Positions 11,901 to 23,800 of a stretch of 64,000 nt of DNA are shown piece after piece. The position numbers were made by a program, and so were the translations under genes. The DNA lies in assembly GCA_030248135.1 (NCBI GenBank), contig JASANC010000822.1, forward strand, positions 52,716 to 116,715. Direction: 5' to 3'. Under the pieces are notes generated by a model. That model was not told the DNA's origin. It saw only the letters and a list, made by a program, of their open reading frames with translations, and did not search any database. Origin of the DNA: Theristus sp. LFF4_11. Its lineage: Eukaryota; Nematoda; Chromadorea; Monhysterida; Xyalidae. Within the stretch, counting starts at the first letter, position 1. Each line of letters starts with the position of its first letter.

Positions 11901-14900
11901 CAGACGTGCGCGTACTCCACATTCAACAGGCCGGCGCCGCCGCAGCGTTGCTCAGCGTCGATCGACGGTGGAATGAACAAGTTCCACAGGTGGGCCGACT
12001 TCGCCTTTTGCTGTGGACACGTGACTCAGAATCATTTTCACCAAAAGAAACTGGGCTCAAAACATTCAAGAAGCACCGAGAAGAGGTCACGTTGTTTTCA
12101 ATCGGACAACCTAAGCAGTGCGCAGTGCACGCACAAACAATCCACCGCAAAGCGACCAGCTTAATTGCACAAGTTGAAATGAAGCAAACCAAATGACGCG
12201 TTACCTTCAGACGTTCAATTTCAGGATTCGGTGTCCATCGGTTCGGCCCGTCGCTGTATGCCATGAACTCGGACTCTCTTGGTATGATTTCGGTTTCAAT
12301 GAATTCTTTCACTTCATCGTAAATCTTGCGAGCTTTCGCTGGCAATGCTGAAGGCACGGTCGGAAAGGCTCCTAAACATGTGAAAACACAACTGAAAAAC
12401 AATATTGTAATAATTCACAGATTCCCCCGTTTTTTTCAATAAAATCATAGCCAGTTCGTCTCTTAGCCTAAATTTACAATCACTTTTCTAAAAAAACGTG
12501 AAAACGCGTTTTCCCGATCTTTCAGTAATCACGTAACGTTAGTAATAATCATGTTTCTTGCTTGCCCTGAACACAACAAGAAATTTACAGCACACCAAAT
12601 GAATGCATCGTGTCGCTTTTTGACGCCGACGAATTGACGCTCACGTTTGCCTGCCGCCAGCCGAGTTCAGCCAGCCGTTTCACGAGCGAGCCAAGCCGCT
12701 TTGCACTGTCACCAGCGCTCGCTTGACCTAAAACAGCGAAATAGAAAATTCAATTCTGTCTCAGATAAATAAAAGGAAAGTTTTGTTTTGCAAGCACAAC
12801 AACCGGTTTGAAAAATATAACACCACATCACAGTGTAAACATGCCGAAATTGCAGAAGCCATCTAGTCAGTACAGAATCGGACAGGTACGGAAACTGCAC
12901 ATTCATAGTGTGAAACAAATAGAAAAATGCGTCTTATCAATACGCAAGTCATTTATCACAAACCAACCCTGCAACGCGCGTTTATAGACACCCTGCACAA
13001 TGGCAGCGTAGCGAAACGCTGAAAATGCAACGTAAAACTGCCAATTGCTTGGTGGCAAACGCAGTCCACAGCAATAATCTGCCAAGTATTGCTCTGGAGA
13101 CGGAATTCCCATTGGTTCCAACGAATTATTGGCAGCCAATTCGGCCATACCTGAAAACGTTGCGTTGTTCGTTCCCAGTGAAGTCACAAAAACAAAACAG
13201 CACTTCAATTCACTTGAATTACACCAGTACAATAATTGAGTGCTTCACCAGCACTGCAAAGTCAAGTTGTCACAGTCACAAACGCACTGGCATACGTGAC
13301 AGCTGCCACTGTACTCGTGGACACGTGTGTGCATGACAGTGCCAGTGTGTTTGTGTTGTACCGTTGTGATTGTTCAGCACTATTTTAGACTACTGACCAT
13401 GCACGGAAACCAAAACACACAAACACAAAACACACAAACACAGAACACACAAACACAAAACACACAAACACAGAACACACAAACACAAAACACACAAACA
13501 CAAAACACACAAACACAAAACACACAAACACAAAACACACAAACACAAAACACACAAACACAGAACACACAAACACAAAACACACAAACACAAAACACAC
13601 AAACACAAAACACACCGCTAAGGAACGGAAATTTTTCCGACGTGTAATGCGTGAAAAGGCACGTGGCCAAATCGGTCAACGGATCACCGAGTGTCGACAA
13701 TTCCCAATCGATCACCGCTCGGACTTGCAACGTTTTGGGGTCGTAGATCAAGTTGTCTAATCTGCAAATGCAAAGCAAACGGAACAGTAAGAGATAGTAC
13801 TCATTAACAACCAGAAAACCTTGAAATTGAGTTTGTTTTTGCAAGAGCCAAATTTTACCTAAAATCGCCGTGTACTAATGCGAGTTGTTCATCATGTGGA
13901 ATGTTGTCCAGCAACCAATTGGTCAACTTTGTGAACACCGGTATATCCTCGGTCTTGCTGCGTTCATATTGGTGGCTCCACACACCAATGTTACGTTTCA
14001 AGTAGTCGCCTGCAAGGCAAGAGTGTGACGAAAGTGGAACAAAGCAGAAAACGATACGCTGGAAAATGCAACCAAACTTGGTGGGTTTATAAGCGTTTAT
14101 AAGCGGCTTATAAAATTGGAGTCCTTTCAACTTATTGATTCAATGATAATTATTGGTATCAATAACTAAACAATGTGGAAAACAAAAAATATGTAAAAAA
14201 TAAAAAAAAAACTATCAAAACCAACTGGGCTTTCCATAATCGTTCAACTCAGCCGCCTTCAGGTCGACCGAATGAATTTTCCTGAGCACTTCGTTCATCT
14301 GCGCGTAAATCCTTCGCCGCTGCGCAGGCGTTTTGTCAGGCAACTTTGAATCTTTGAATACATCGCCTGGCACGTACTCCATCAGGTAGAATGGTGTGCC
14401 GAGAATGCTGAGGAGAACAGCAGTGAAATTGAGAGAAAGACGTCGAAGTGCAGTGCACACCCGGTTACACAAAGAGTCAAACACAATTAATTGCCCATCG
14501 CGCGGTGAGCTTTCCGGGACAAGTAGAAGTACATCATACCATCATTGTGTTCATTCCAGTTCAGGAGCTTTGCTGACTTTGCCACTGTTCGAAAAAAACT
14601 AAAAATAAAAACTGCACAAACGTTTCATCGTGACAAAGATGCAGCATGTTCGGCACGGGCACACCCTGCTTGCCAATCGCTTTCATCACTTTGAACTCGC
14701 GCTCGATTTGGTGCGCCGAACGTAGCAGTTTCCCGGGCTGCGGACAAAATGACACAGATTCACTGTCACTAATGCTCTGCTCAGTGATAAAGTTTAGTTG
14801 GGCACTTGGTTGTGTCACAATTATTTCGCTGCGTTTAATTCAAAGTGCCACATGAAACTGATTAATTGTATCAACAAATGGAATAACACTCTCCGTCGTG

Positions 14901-16920
14901 TTACCGGTTTCTTGCGCAGCACCAGCTGTCTGCGGTTGAATTGCACGAAATACGTCGGGTTCGACTGCCCGTGGGCGAACTGACGAACGCGAAGTTCCGC
15001 CGAATGTAACGGCTCATTGAAGACGCGACACAAGTGGGCCTTGAGCCGTTCCATTGCCAGCTGCATGCCCTTTCTGACAGTGGTCGTGCCGCGAACGTAG
15101 CCGCTCAGTGGGAAGCCCAGTAGCCGCTGGAGTTCTCGCAGCGCTGCCTCGTACTCCTCGGTCACCTTCAGCGTCGTCATGCCCAGTGCGCGCGCCGGTT
15201 TCAGATTTTCGCCGAGGTCGTCGAGGAAGATCGCCTCGGACGGTCGACAGTTTAGGCGGTCGAGCACGAGATCGTAGATTGCTGGCTCGGGCTTTCGGAG
15301 GCCCACGCGACATGACTCGATCACCTGAAATTGCGCAGAGTCTCGCGTTTTCATTTCCCTGGACGGGCGGGCGAATCCCTGCACAGGACGAAAAAAAAGA
15401 AAAACAATCGCATGTATCACCATCACGGCAATAATAATAATAATAATCGACTAGATCGTCTTAAAAACACAAAATGTGATTTGAGTGTTTGAACTAGACA
15501 ACGCTGATTGGAGATTCCAGCGAGATGCAGCCAATCAGTTCGCGTCTAACAAATGCTCATGAGTGTTCCTGCCCGTAAACCGCAATCGCCTCCCACGTGA
15601 CTGACGAACCAAATCGAACATATCCCTCGGCACCAGCAGCAACGATCGTTGTCTCTGCTCATCCGCCCACCAATTGTTGGTCAACAGCGCACATTTTATG
15701 CCCTCCGCCCTGATGCACTGCACCGCGCCAAGCATTTCCGGTCGAATGTGGCCGGATTGTTCGTGGCTTGGCGGATGCGCCAGTGCGCGTGCCACATGCT
15801 GCTCCGTGATGTTGTCGGACTGAAATGTTGCAATTGCTGCAGTTTTGCATTTGAAAAGCACGATTCTTGACGACGGTGCTTTGGTTTGGTTGCATCGAGA
15901 CGGGCGTCTGGATGGCCATGATGCACCGTGTTGTTTTGGTGCGACACAAAGTCAGCTAATTTGTTTCGAAACCTGCAGTTGGGTAAACGGACGAAATGCC
16001 AGCTTTGAACTTTTGACATTGTCAATCTTGTGAGTTTCAATTAAAATACAAAATACAACTTCATTCTGTAAATCCCAGCATGATTGGGGTTGCGTTTAAA
16101 TTCAGCTCCATGATTGGTCAAACCAACCCGATGGGGCGACCAAGCTAGCTAGATTCAAGCGCTAAAAAGCTTATGCTTTACAGTTTGACTGTGATGAGAA
16201 AAGGCGCGTTCAAAAGCGTGTCAATCAGAAGCAACCAACCAACGCCTTCAGGTGTGGCGCAATCTGCGCGGCATACGTCGGCGCCGTGATTTCGCCGCGT
16301 TCCAGTTCGTGGAACACTGCCCTGAACTGCGGTTTCAGCATTGTGCCCAGCAGACTGTGATCCGGCAGATTGCGCTTGCGATCGAATTCTGGTGTGACAA
16401 AAGCTGCTCGGTTTAAATCAGTATTTTTGGTGCAAAATGACCGCTTCACAAGGTCATCAAGCGGCATTCATGAAGCAGTATTCGGTGACGCGTAACAGTG
16501 TTAAAACCTACGCGGTCCTCAAAAAAGGCTTCATGAATGCCCCTTCACGGTTGAGTGCCCAGTGGCTCACCCAGCTTGCTGTATGGCCACGATTAATTGG
16601 GTATTATCAAGTGACAAAAGTAACCCGATTGAAAAGCCTTCGCGCCAAACCACTGTGATGCAATTTTCAAATTCTCCCCGTACACGATGAGCAATAAAAA
16701 CACGGGGAAATAAAATCGTGACACCGGCACACAACCGACTTGTCCACATTTGTTTCGGCGAGTTCACCAGCACGCCTCCCATGTCGAATATGACCGCTCG
16801 AATCGAGTGGCCCTGCTCGGCTGTCATTCGCGGCAGTGACATCACGAATGTTCGCGTGGAATTTCGTGAAACTAACGAGGTTTCCGCTAATTTGCAACAC
16901 ACGCGCACCCTGTGCAACAT
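8982..16920 (-). CDS. ACAD10: ACAD10-like HAD-kinase-acyl-CoA dehydrogenase fusion
   Basis: Nineteen exons in coding order: 16740-16920, 16240-16388, 15610-15819, 14905-15324, 14622-14737, 14226-14407, 13859-14009, 13616-13761, 12968-13150, 12596-12727, 12205-12371, 11867-12010, 11498-11635, 11141-11228, 10838-10996, 10374-10546, 9981-10124, 9612-9689, 8982-9122. They total 3,102 nt and encode 1,033 aa, close to human ACAD10 (about 1,059). Residues about 40-265 are a HAD hydrolase (VIFDMGGVL with Asp46, Lys191, FLDDLGEN). About 285-590 is an APH/choline-kinase-like fold (VHGDFR, then [11 protein letters not shown] with Asp488). About 625-1033 is an acyl-CoA dehydrogenase ([24 protein letters not shown]). 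ACAD10/11 enzymes handle 4-hydroxy fatty acids by phosphorylation then dehydrogenation; that role is inferred from the family. The basic, Ser/Arg-rich first 30 residues look like a mitochondrial presequence. The second HAD Asp is Gly, as in ACAD10 relatives. Intron 8 begins with a 15-bp minisatellite. Confidence 0.93.
9304..9492. mobile_element. Partial copy of a TA-flanked TIR element (TACCGTAAAG family)
   Basis: Matches, in inverted orientation, the sequence at about 49,460-49,728 across CGGGAAACCAAAAAATTC, ACTTATAAGGTTGTCACAC and the terminal TATGCAAGACTTTACGG, which is followed by TA in both copies. It lies in the last intron of the ACAD10-like gene. Non-coding; probably one of the two ends is missing here. 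Confidence 0.55.
9497..9575 (-). repeat. tRNA-derived fragment (Pol III A/B-box-like)
   Basis: On the minus strand a GTGGTAGTGCATCAGAC block (A-box-like) is followed by the self-complementary CAGACGTTTGTCTG and a B-box-like TTCGAATCCCGCC inside a GC-rich stem. A close relative sits at 41,526-41,600. The acceptor ends do not pair into a proper tRNA stem, so this is read as a tRNA pseudogene or SINE head, not a functional tRNA. Confidence 0.4.
11340..11440. repeat. Three short degenerate direct repeats
   Basis: Three tandem blocks of about 30-50 bp, each with an AATTTAYAC core following an A/C-rich CACCAAAAACACCAC-type stretch. They lie in an intron of the ACAD10-like gene and have no coding role. 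Confidence 0.5.
13405..13615. repeat. 15-bp minisatellite at an ACAD10 splice donor
   Basis: About 13-14 copies of a 15-bp unit (ACACAAACACAAAAC, with AGAAC variants). It begins immediately after exon 8 of the ACAD10-like gene (exon edge 13616), so the intron's 5' splice site GTGTGT is the first repeat unit on the minus strand. Because 15 is a multiple of 3, several frames stay open through it on both strands, which produces misleading long ORFs. Confidence 0.9.
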
Positions 16921-17635
16921 ACCAACTGCTGGTGTGCTACGTTGGTTCTTTGGAGGCCGTTACTGTGTGTTACTCGAATTTATCTTGAAATATGAAACAA
17001 ATTGGTCAACCCAGACAGCAAACGTTTAGTCGACAACAACGCTGATACAACGTTTGTTCAAGTTTCTGTGCTTGTGTTTCAACCATTAATATACACAACA
17101 CAGACAAGTTTGCGATATGCTGTAGCTGTTGGCAAACGTGCAACCAACACCACCATACCAACAACGAAATGCTCTCCAAATAACCCCGGTGTATTTTTTG
17201 CACAGTGCAGAAGAACTGTCACAATTTTATTGCTCTCAGTAACACATACAAAGTAAGGCACGAGAACTAATGTAAAAAAAGATGAAAACAACAAAAAAAC
17301 AATACTCAGGTTTGCATCACGAGCGTTAACAAAGCGTAACAAAAAAAGTTAGAAATATAATAATCTGCGTTTTCATGAGTTTGTTTGTGAAGTTCACGGA
17401 GAACCAAAGTACGGAATCGGTAAACTCAATGTGCAAGTACAGAAGAAAGAAAATAAACTGTGTGAAGCGCCCACAAAACGCAGTCAAGATCGATTCAAAA
17501 AGCACAACTGTAGTGGTGGTGCCTGCCATGGACGTTGATAACAGTATAAATCATGATTTCCCCAGAACTCTCAATGGAAAATAGATCCAGATCAAAACAT
17601 CCCCAGATCCAAGTTTGCCGGAAAATACCCCAACG
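16921..17635. other. Intergenic: ACAD10 upstream region / GalNAc-transferase 3' region
   Basis: Sequence between the ACAD10-like start codon and the alternative last exon of the GalNAc-transferase gene. It must hold the 3' UTR of one and the promoter of the other. I see no clear TATA box, poly(A) hexamer in the right place, or open frame worth reporting. Confidence 0.4.
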
Positions 17636-17845
17636 TCACCCGACCGCAATTATCGACTCGTCATCGAAAATATTATGGAAACTGTGCATGTTGTCCGCAA
17701 TCTTACGATCGATCGCGTCACGATTGTCGATGATCGCCCATCGTTGTCGCACCTTCAACGGGTCGCACGGCTCCACAAACAAACGAAACGCCACTGGCTC
17801 GCCCACGGCCAGGCAGCCGCGTCGTGCCAGCCGCAGTTGGTGGGT
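17636..17845 (-). CDS. Alternative last exon of the GalNAc-transferase (lectin gamma repeat, form b)
   Basis: A 210-nt open block encoding 69 residues and a stop. It contains [15 protein letters not shown] and QRWAII, the Cys and Q-x-W pattern of a ricin-type lectin repeat, and it is the same kind of segment as exon 19462-19623 (KCLEMT, MQACEPA, YQQWVF). Starting at 17845 it is in phase 0, which fits the end of exon 19970-20006, and gives a 669-aa isoform. The proposed acceptor (CCAAG) is weak compared with the other acceptors in this gene, so the boundary and even usage are uncertain. It could instead be a decaying duplicate. Confidence 0.55.
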   Translation of the reverse strand, partial: THQLRLARRGCLAVGEPVAFRLFVEPCDPLKVRQRWAIIDNRDAIDRKIADNMHSFHNIFDDESIIAVG

Positions 17846-20800
17846 CTTGGTTGGACAATTTGCGAAGTTTGATAATGTTAACCAAAACGTTTGGTGCGAC
17901 CAATTTGGGTTACACTTGAACATAATACAAGTCACTTGCAAAACTGCGGTCAAACTGGATGAAGAAGCAGAGTACGGTATCTACCGTACTAGGTCTCGAC
18001 TCGACATCATTGCAACTGTTGGGATTTTTATCGAAACTTTCTTTGGGACGAAAGAAAATGAGAGCCAAATTGGAACAGAGGTGTTGCAATAATGAATCCA
18101 ATCGTCAGCAAGACCTTGTAACAAGAAATGTCGTCTCAATTACGCGATCCAATCAGCTGATCGGGATCGGTCGTTTTGAATGGGACGCGCTAGTGTGACT
18201 AACCAGCAGAAAGCCCCTTGGAAATTTGAAAATGAAAGCAAAATATAAATTTAAAAAAATCGTATTGCCAAATCATGCTATCCATCGCAGGCACCTGCAC
18301 CCATAAAAAGTAAAAAAAAAAACTGAAAAAAGCTTCTTCACATTCACAAAAACATTTTCGTTTAAGATTTACAGCCTGGCTGAAAAATACAAAAAACAAG
18401 ATACAGAACTGAACTTAGATCATTAGAATTCGCAGAACCACCCATACACCATTATGAACTGCCCAAGTGAAATTATACAAATAGAAAAAAGTAGGGAATG
18501 CTTGTCAAACAGCGTTCACAACAACACTTCGGGAATTGAGAAGTTCAAATTGAAAAACGGAAAGGGTCTTGAAAAAGTGAAAAAAACAACCGATTTTGGT
18601 ACTTGATCCCGAAAAAAACCAAGAACGTCAAAATTCACGGGATAACAGGACAAGACAAAACATTTTGCAGCAATTTTACACAATATAAAATACGACCCCA
18701 TTACTGACTAGCTAACAAACGACGCTTAGGGTTCAAACGTGGCCCTTCGGGTGTTTGAACATTGAAATAAATGGTTTTCCATAAAAACGGTCGCACCTTG
18801 GAAATTCGAAATCATATCATCAGCTTTGTATAATAAATTATAAATTGACATCTCTTTCAAGTTATCAAGTAGCAGGCTAAGTACGGTACAATAAATAAAA
18901 ACAAAAGTCAACATTTCGAAAGCACTTCAGTGCAACGGTTATTTGAAAATTTAGCAAAAAAATTAGCAACGTCTTTTACACAAAACAAACAACAACAAAA
19001 ACAAAACTTGGCCACCGGTCAAATTGAGACAGTTGCAAACAAAAAAACAATGGTTTAAAATTTTGAGACGGCAAATCAGTGGTCAACTTGGTTTGAGAGC
19101 AGTAGCAAGAAGAACAACAAACTCAGTTTTTAAGCGTGAATTTCTTCGGTGAGAGTAAAAAAAAATACTTAACCAAAACAAGACACAACTTTCTGGATTG
19201 TGTAGCTGCTTCGTCACACGTGTCCGCTCGAGTATAAAAGTTCATTTAAAAAAACAAAAAAAAACAATAGATTTGTTGAACCGAATCCAGAACTTAAGGG
19301 TGTGTACAAAAACCAGGAGGCAGACAGGAGCGCTATCGGAAATAGAGAATGTTTCAAACGGCAAAGAAGTCGAATCCGAACGGAAAGGAAGGGCGAAGAG
19401 AAGAGATACGGCGCAACACGCTGATTGGTCAGTAATAACGGCACGAAACAGCCACTCGTCATCATCGGAGCATGTTGTACTGGCGTGCCTTCTGCTCGTC
19501 GTATTGTTTGAACACCCACTGTTGGTAGGCGTTCGCAGGCTCGCACGCTTGCATCTCCAGTCTCGCGCCGTCGCGCGTCATTTCGAGGCATTTCCCGGTG
19601 ATCTTGTGCTTCACTTGGCTCAGCTAGAACAACACGGTCAATGGCAGCGTGACTAGAGGTCAGGCTGTTGCTGTTTGGAAGGTGATAGCTGGCTGGTGTG
19701 TCCGTGATTGGTCAGTTCATGACAATTTGACCAATCAGCGGACACAGCATCATGCGACCACAACCGGAGCCCGACTGTTCAATGGTTCGGATTCATGAAA
19801 CCGAATTTTCAAGTTTCACACCCAGCCACCACACCAAGGAGAACCTTCTTCTTTTAAATAGCGAGAGTGATAAGAATACGGGAGTAATGAGAAAAATGTC
19901 TTCAGAGATTTTGAACAAAAATAAATAAAAGCTAAAATTTGTGGATAAAAAGAAAAAAACGACACTTACCGAATTATCATAGTGCCATTCTTGGTTGCCT
20001 TTCATGCTGAAATGTAAAGTAGCATTCATGGCGCAGTATTTGGTGACGCGTAGCTATGTTTTAACAAATAGTACAAAACGTTTTTCTGTTGTGCATCTTT
20101 TCTGAAAGATCATCTGAATGAGGGAAAACTGGCGTACCCATGGCAAGGATAGATCATCACATCTTGACCCGCGTAGTCGACGCACGATTCGTCACGACGA
20201 ATTTCGCCGTCTTTACTCAACATCCAATACTAAAAATAGTTCAAAACAACAATTAAGTTTTCTGTCTCATTTGAAAACAATGAAAAATTCAAAAAAAGTA
20301 AAAAGGAAATCAAAAAACACCAAGCGAAAAACGGACCCCATGAAGAAGCGTGGATGAACAGGAAAAAATTTTCAAAGATATAAAAATTATCAGTGTTAAG
20401 AAGCACACAGAAAGCAACAACAAATGTGTTGGAATGACATTAAAAACAATCTACTTGTTATTTGTCAATGTCCTAATCCAACTTAGTAGCCATGTTTAGA
20501 AATGATTTTGGTAAATTGGTACGCATGGAAGATGGTACATGAAACTTCAGTCAGTCAACCGTATTTGCAACATCGCACAAGGAAAGCTCCATTTGCGATT
20601 TCATAACAAATAAAGTTTTCTAAAATCTCAACAACTAAAAATCAAGCTCATGACGAGAAGACCAAATGCGAGCTTTCTGGACATTCAGTCAGCAGATTGA
20701 CGATTACCTAGAATGTAACAACCAAAAATAAAAAAGCGAATTCACTACTTAACAACAAACAACCGCAACAACACACGTGCACAACAAAGCACAGCAGACT

Positions 20801-23800
20801 GCAAGCCAATTGAACGGTGATTCGATCCACGTTTTGAATGTCGTCGGTGGGTATTTCGAGCTTACCTGATTGCCTCCCTGCTCATGGCACCAGTAAAGCT
20901 CCAATCGACTGCCCCTTGCGACGCCCCGTTTCAGTGGGCCCCAATCGAGGCACATCTTTGAGCCGCCGCCGCGATTGCGCATCTGGCACAACAACAACAA
21001 CAACAGAAACACTGCACTAAGGCCGAACAGACGAGAGAGAGAGAAGAACACAGACGGCGTGTGTCACAAAATGCTCGAGTTTTAGTCAATCAACAATATT
21101 TTACTAATCAAGGGTCTGAGTCGCGACGTCGGCGGCTGTGAATGGGGGGGGGGGGGGTGACTGTGAATTGTGGCAGTTGGTGTGGTGCCAGCCAATTGCC
21201 ACAGTGCATCAATGCTGCTTCCATGTGCAGATTGCCGTGATTGTGATCGTGTGGATGTTTGCTTTTGGTCGAAAATCGCCCGCGTGAGAGGTGCAATCGG
21301 GATGCAAACGACGTTTGACGATTCGGTCACAAAAACCGGTTCATCACTGAATGGCGAATTGTGTTGACGGGACCAAAAAAACTACAATGTTAGTCATCAG
21401 TAGTAGCACCACATCTGACGAGCTATTTGGTCGTTAGTACCACACCAAGCACAACAAAGACAACAGACACAATAACAGTAATGACAACAAAGAAAACATG
21501 CATGCATTAATATTGCAACTACATTATCAAACAAAACAAGGCAAAGTCATTAGCAGCAAACAGCACAATCCAGCAGCCCCTAGTCTAGCACCGGTCGCTT
21601 GCCTGATTGCCGCCTTGATTGTGGCACGGATATGGATTGATAGGTTTCTTGTGGTTCTCCTCCTCGACTGCGCTGTCAAAGCACATCGCCGGATGCGAGC
21701 CTTTGTTGCGCAACTAGAACAGAAATTTATGAGAGAGAGAAAACAAAAACAGCAGTCACAACAGAAACCGGGCACACACGCAACTGAAACGAAACAGCAG
21801 CAGCACACAGCTGAGAAATCACAACGAAGGAATGTCTGCACAACACTGCATTGCCAGTTTTTGGGCAGCCGAACACATGATGCGGATTGGTTGAGGTTTT
21901 TTGAATCGGGTGCGTTAATTGGCTAGTTGGCGAATAGCGCGTTTCGAAAAAAATGTTAGCTAATCAGAATTGCGTGTTCGACTGCACTGCAACAAAACTG
22001 TGGAATGAGTGACATGCTGCCACGGTTTGTTTCCCATTCCGGTTGACATCCTCATGCCGTTCTGCCATTTTGTGAAATTAATTCGTTTGTTCAAATCAGT
22101 TTTTTTGTAAACAGAAAATCTCATGGACTCAGGCATGACAATGTCAAAATTCTTCTTGCACAGCCAAATCACGTAGAACTAGAAGTAACATACAGAATTC
22201 CCCTTCAGCTTCAAGGCATTACTACAATTGTTGTTTTTTTTCACCACAAACATTGAACCGTCACAAAGAAACACGCACACACGACGCGCTCACAACAAAT
22301 CGCAAGCAGTTCGCTCTGCTGTTACATGTTTAATTTTGTCACGATTTTGCATAAATGATGTCGTAAGTTGAAAGGAAAGTAACAAATTTGACAAAAAATC
22401 GCACGATTTCTTTGTAAACTGTCATTTGTTGTTGATGCTTTTCGCTCCTTGCTAAAAATGGCAGGCAAGGTCGGTGAAGAAATTCATGAAAAATGAGGTA
22501 CGTGCATGCAAAAAGGGGCAGGAAAAAAGATAAGTGGGTGGGCACATGGGTCCAAATTTCGCATGGTGAACGGAACGGGAGAGGCGATGGGGGGCTATGC
22601 TACCTGATTGCCACCCTGACCGTGGCAAGGGTACACGGAGACGGGCTTTTGCTGATATTGGCGGCCAACTGGACTGTCTAGGCACATTCGTTTGTTCAGG
22701 CCAATATTACGCACCTGTAGGCAAGTTTGATTATGCGGTGTTTCGAATGCATATGAAAGTTCGAATTCGCGTTTCAAAGCAACCAATCAGCAAACATCGC
22801 TCTCGTTTAGAACACACACATTTCCATCCCATTCAACCTCTTGGTACCTGGTGTGCAGCGACAAAAATCCAACAAAAATGTGAAATCACCATGTTTGGCC
22901 TTCGTGCAACAAACAAAACAGAAAATGATTTGCGAGCGGTTAGTGGATTGCGGTGGTTCGGCTTTTTTCAAGACGATGTTTTTCTACTGAACAGTGATAT
23001 TTTCCACAGTTTGCTTCCGTGTTCGTGATAGTAGTAAAAGTACGTCAAAACAATAATCAAACGTGCTGATTGATCTGTTTTGACGTACGCACACGCAACT
23101 AACATAAGGTGCATTCAGTGTGTGTCTGTGCCCTTCACCCGTTTGTAACTGTCGCTGTGTTTGATTTTTTTGATGATTCATTTTTTTAATATTGATGTGC
23201 TGCATCAACCGCCGACGACACATTACCACACTAAGATTAAAAGTTTTAAAACAGATTTCCACGTTGTTTCAAAACATCCGGAAACTTCATTCTCAGCAAC
23301 ATTTTCCTCGGAAGCTGCAAAACACCAAAAATGCCGGGAAAATACCTCGCCCTTTGCGACCGCGTCGCCAGGCACGAACAGCTCAGGATAAATATTATCG
23401 AGATACCATTTGAACGACTTGCATTCGAGTCGCTCTCGTAATGCTTTACGCTCCGAAATGTCGCCGAAGTCGCCCTGAGAAATTTATGCAAAAACTATTT
23501 TTCTTTCCAAAAAAATTTGAATTACTCGACTCACCAATTGATAGTTTATCCTTTCGTAGTAGTATTTCTTGTATTCGTCCAGCCAGACCTGCAACAAGTA
23601 CCATCATTAGCGTTGTGTAACCAATAAAAACAACCACACAATTGCAGGACCGAAAACCCTGAAATCATTGGGTTGCGTCTATGCACCGGCCTTTCTGGCT
23701 TGTTTTCTTTTACGACGACACTTGGCTGAATAACATTAACAGTGTGTCGAAAATGAAACAACAACACCAAATACGACGACCGACTTCAGCTAATCTGATG

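Noticed and set aside
13327..13647. Long repetitive ORFs on both strands (NTQTQ or FVFVC/CLCVL repeats)
   Set aside because: They are readings of the 15-bp minisatellite, open in several frames because 15 is divisible by 3. No flanking coding structure supports them apart from the ACAD10 exon that ends at its edge.
20866..22714. Three lectin exons used in series as a longer lectin domain
   Set aside because: A ricin-type lectin has one alpha repeat. Each exon codes the same segment and joins equally well to the same neighbours, so alternatives are more likely than a triple repeat.
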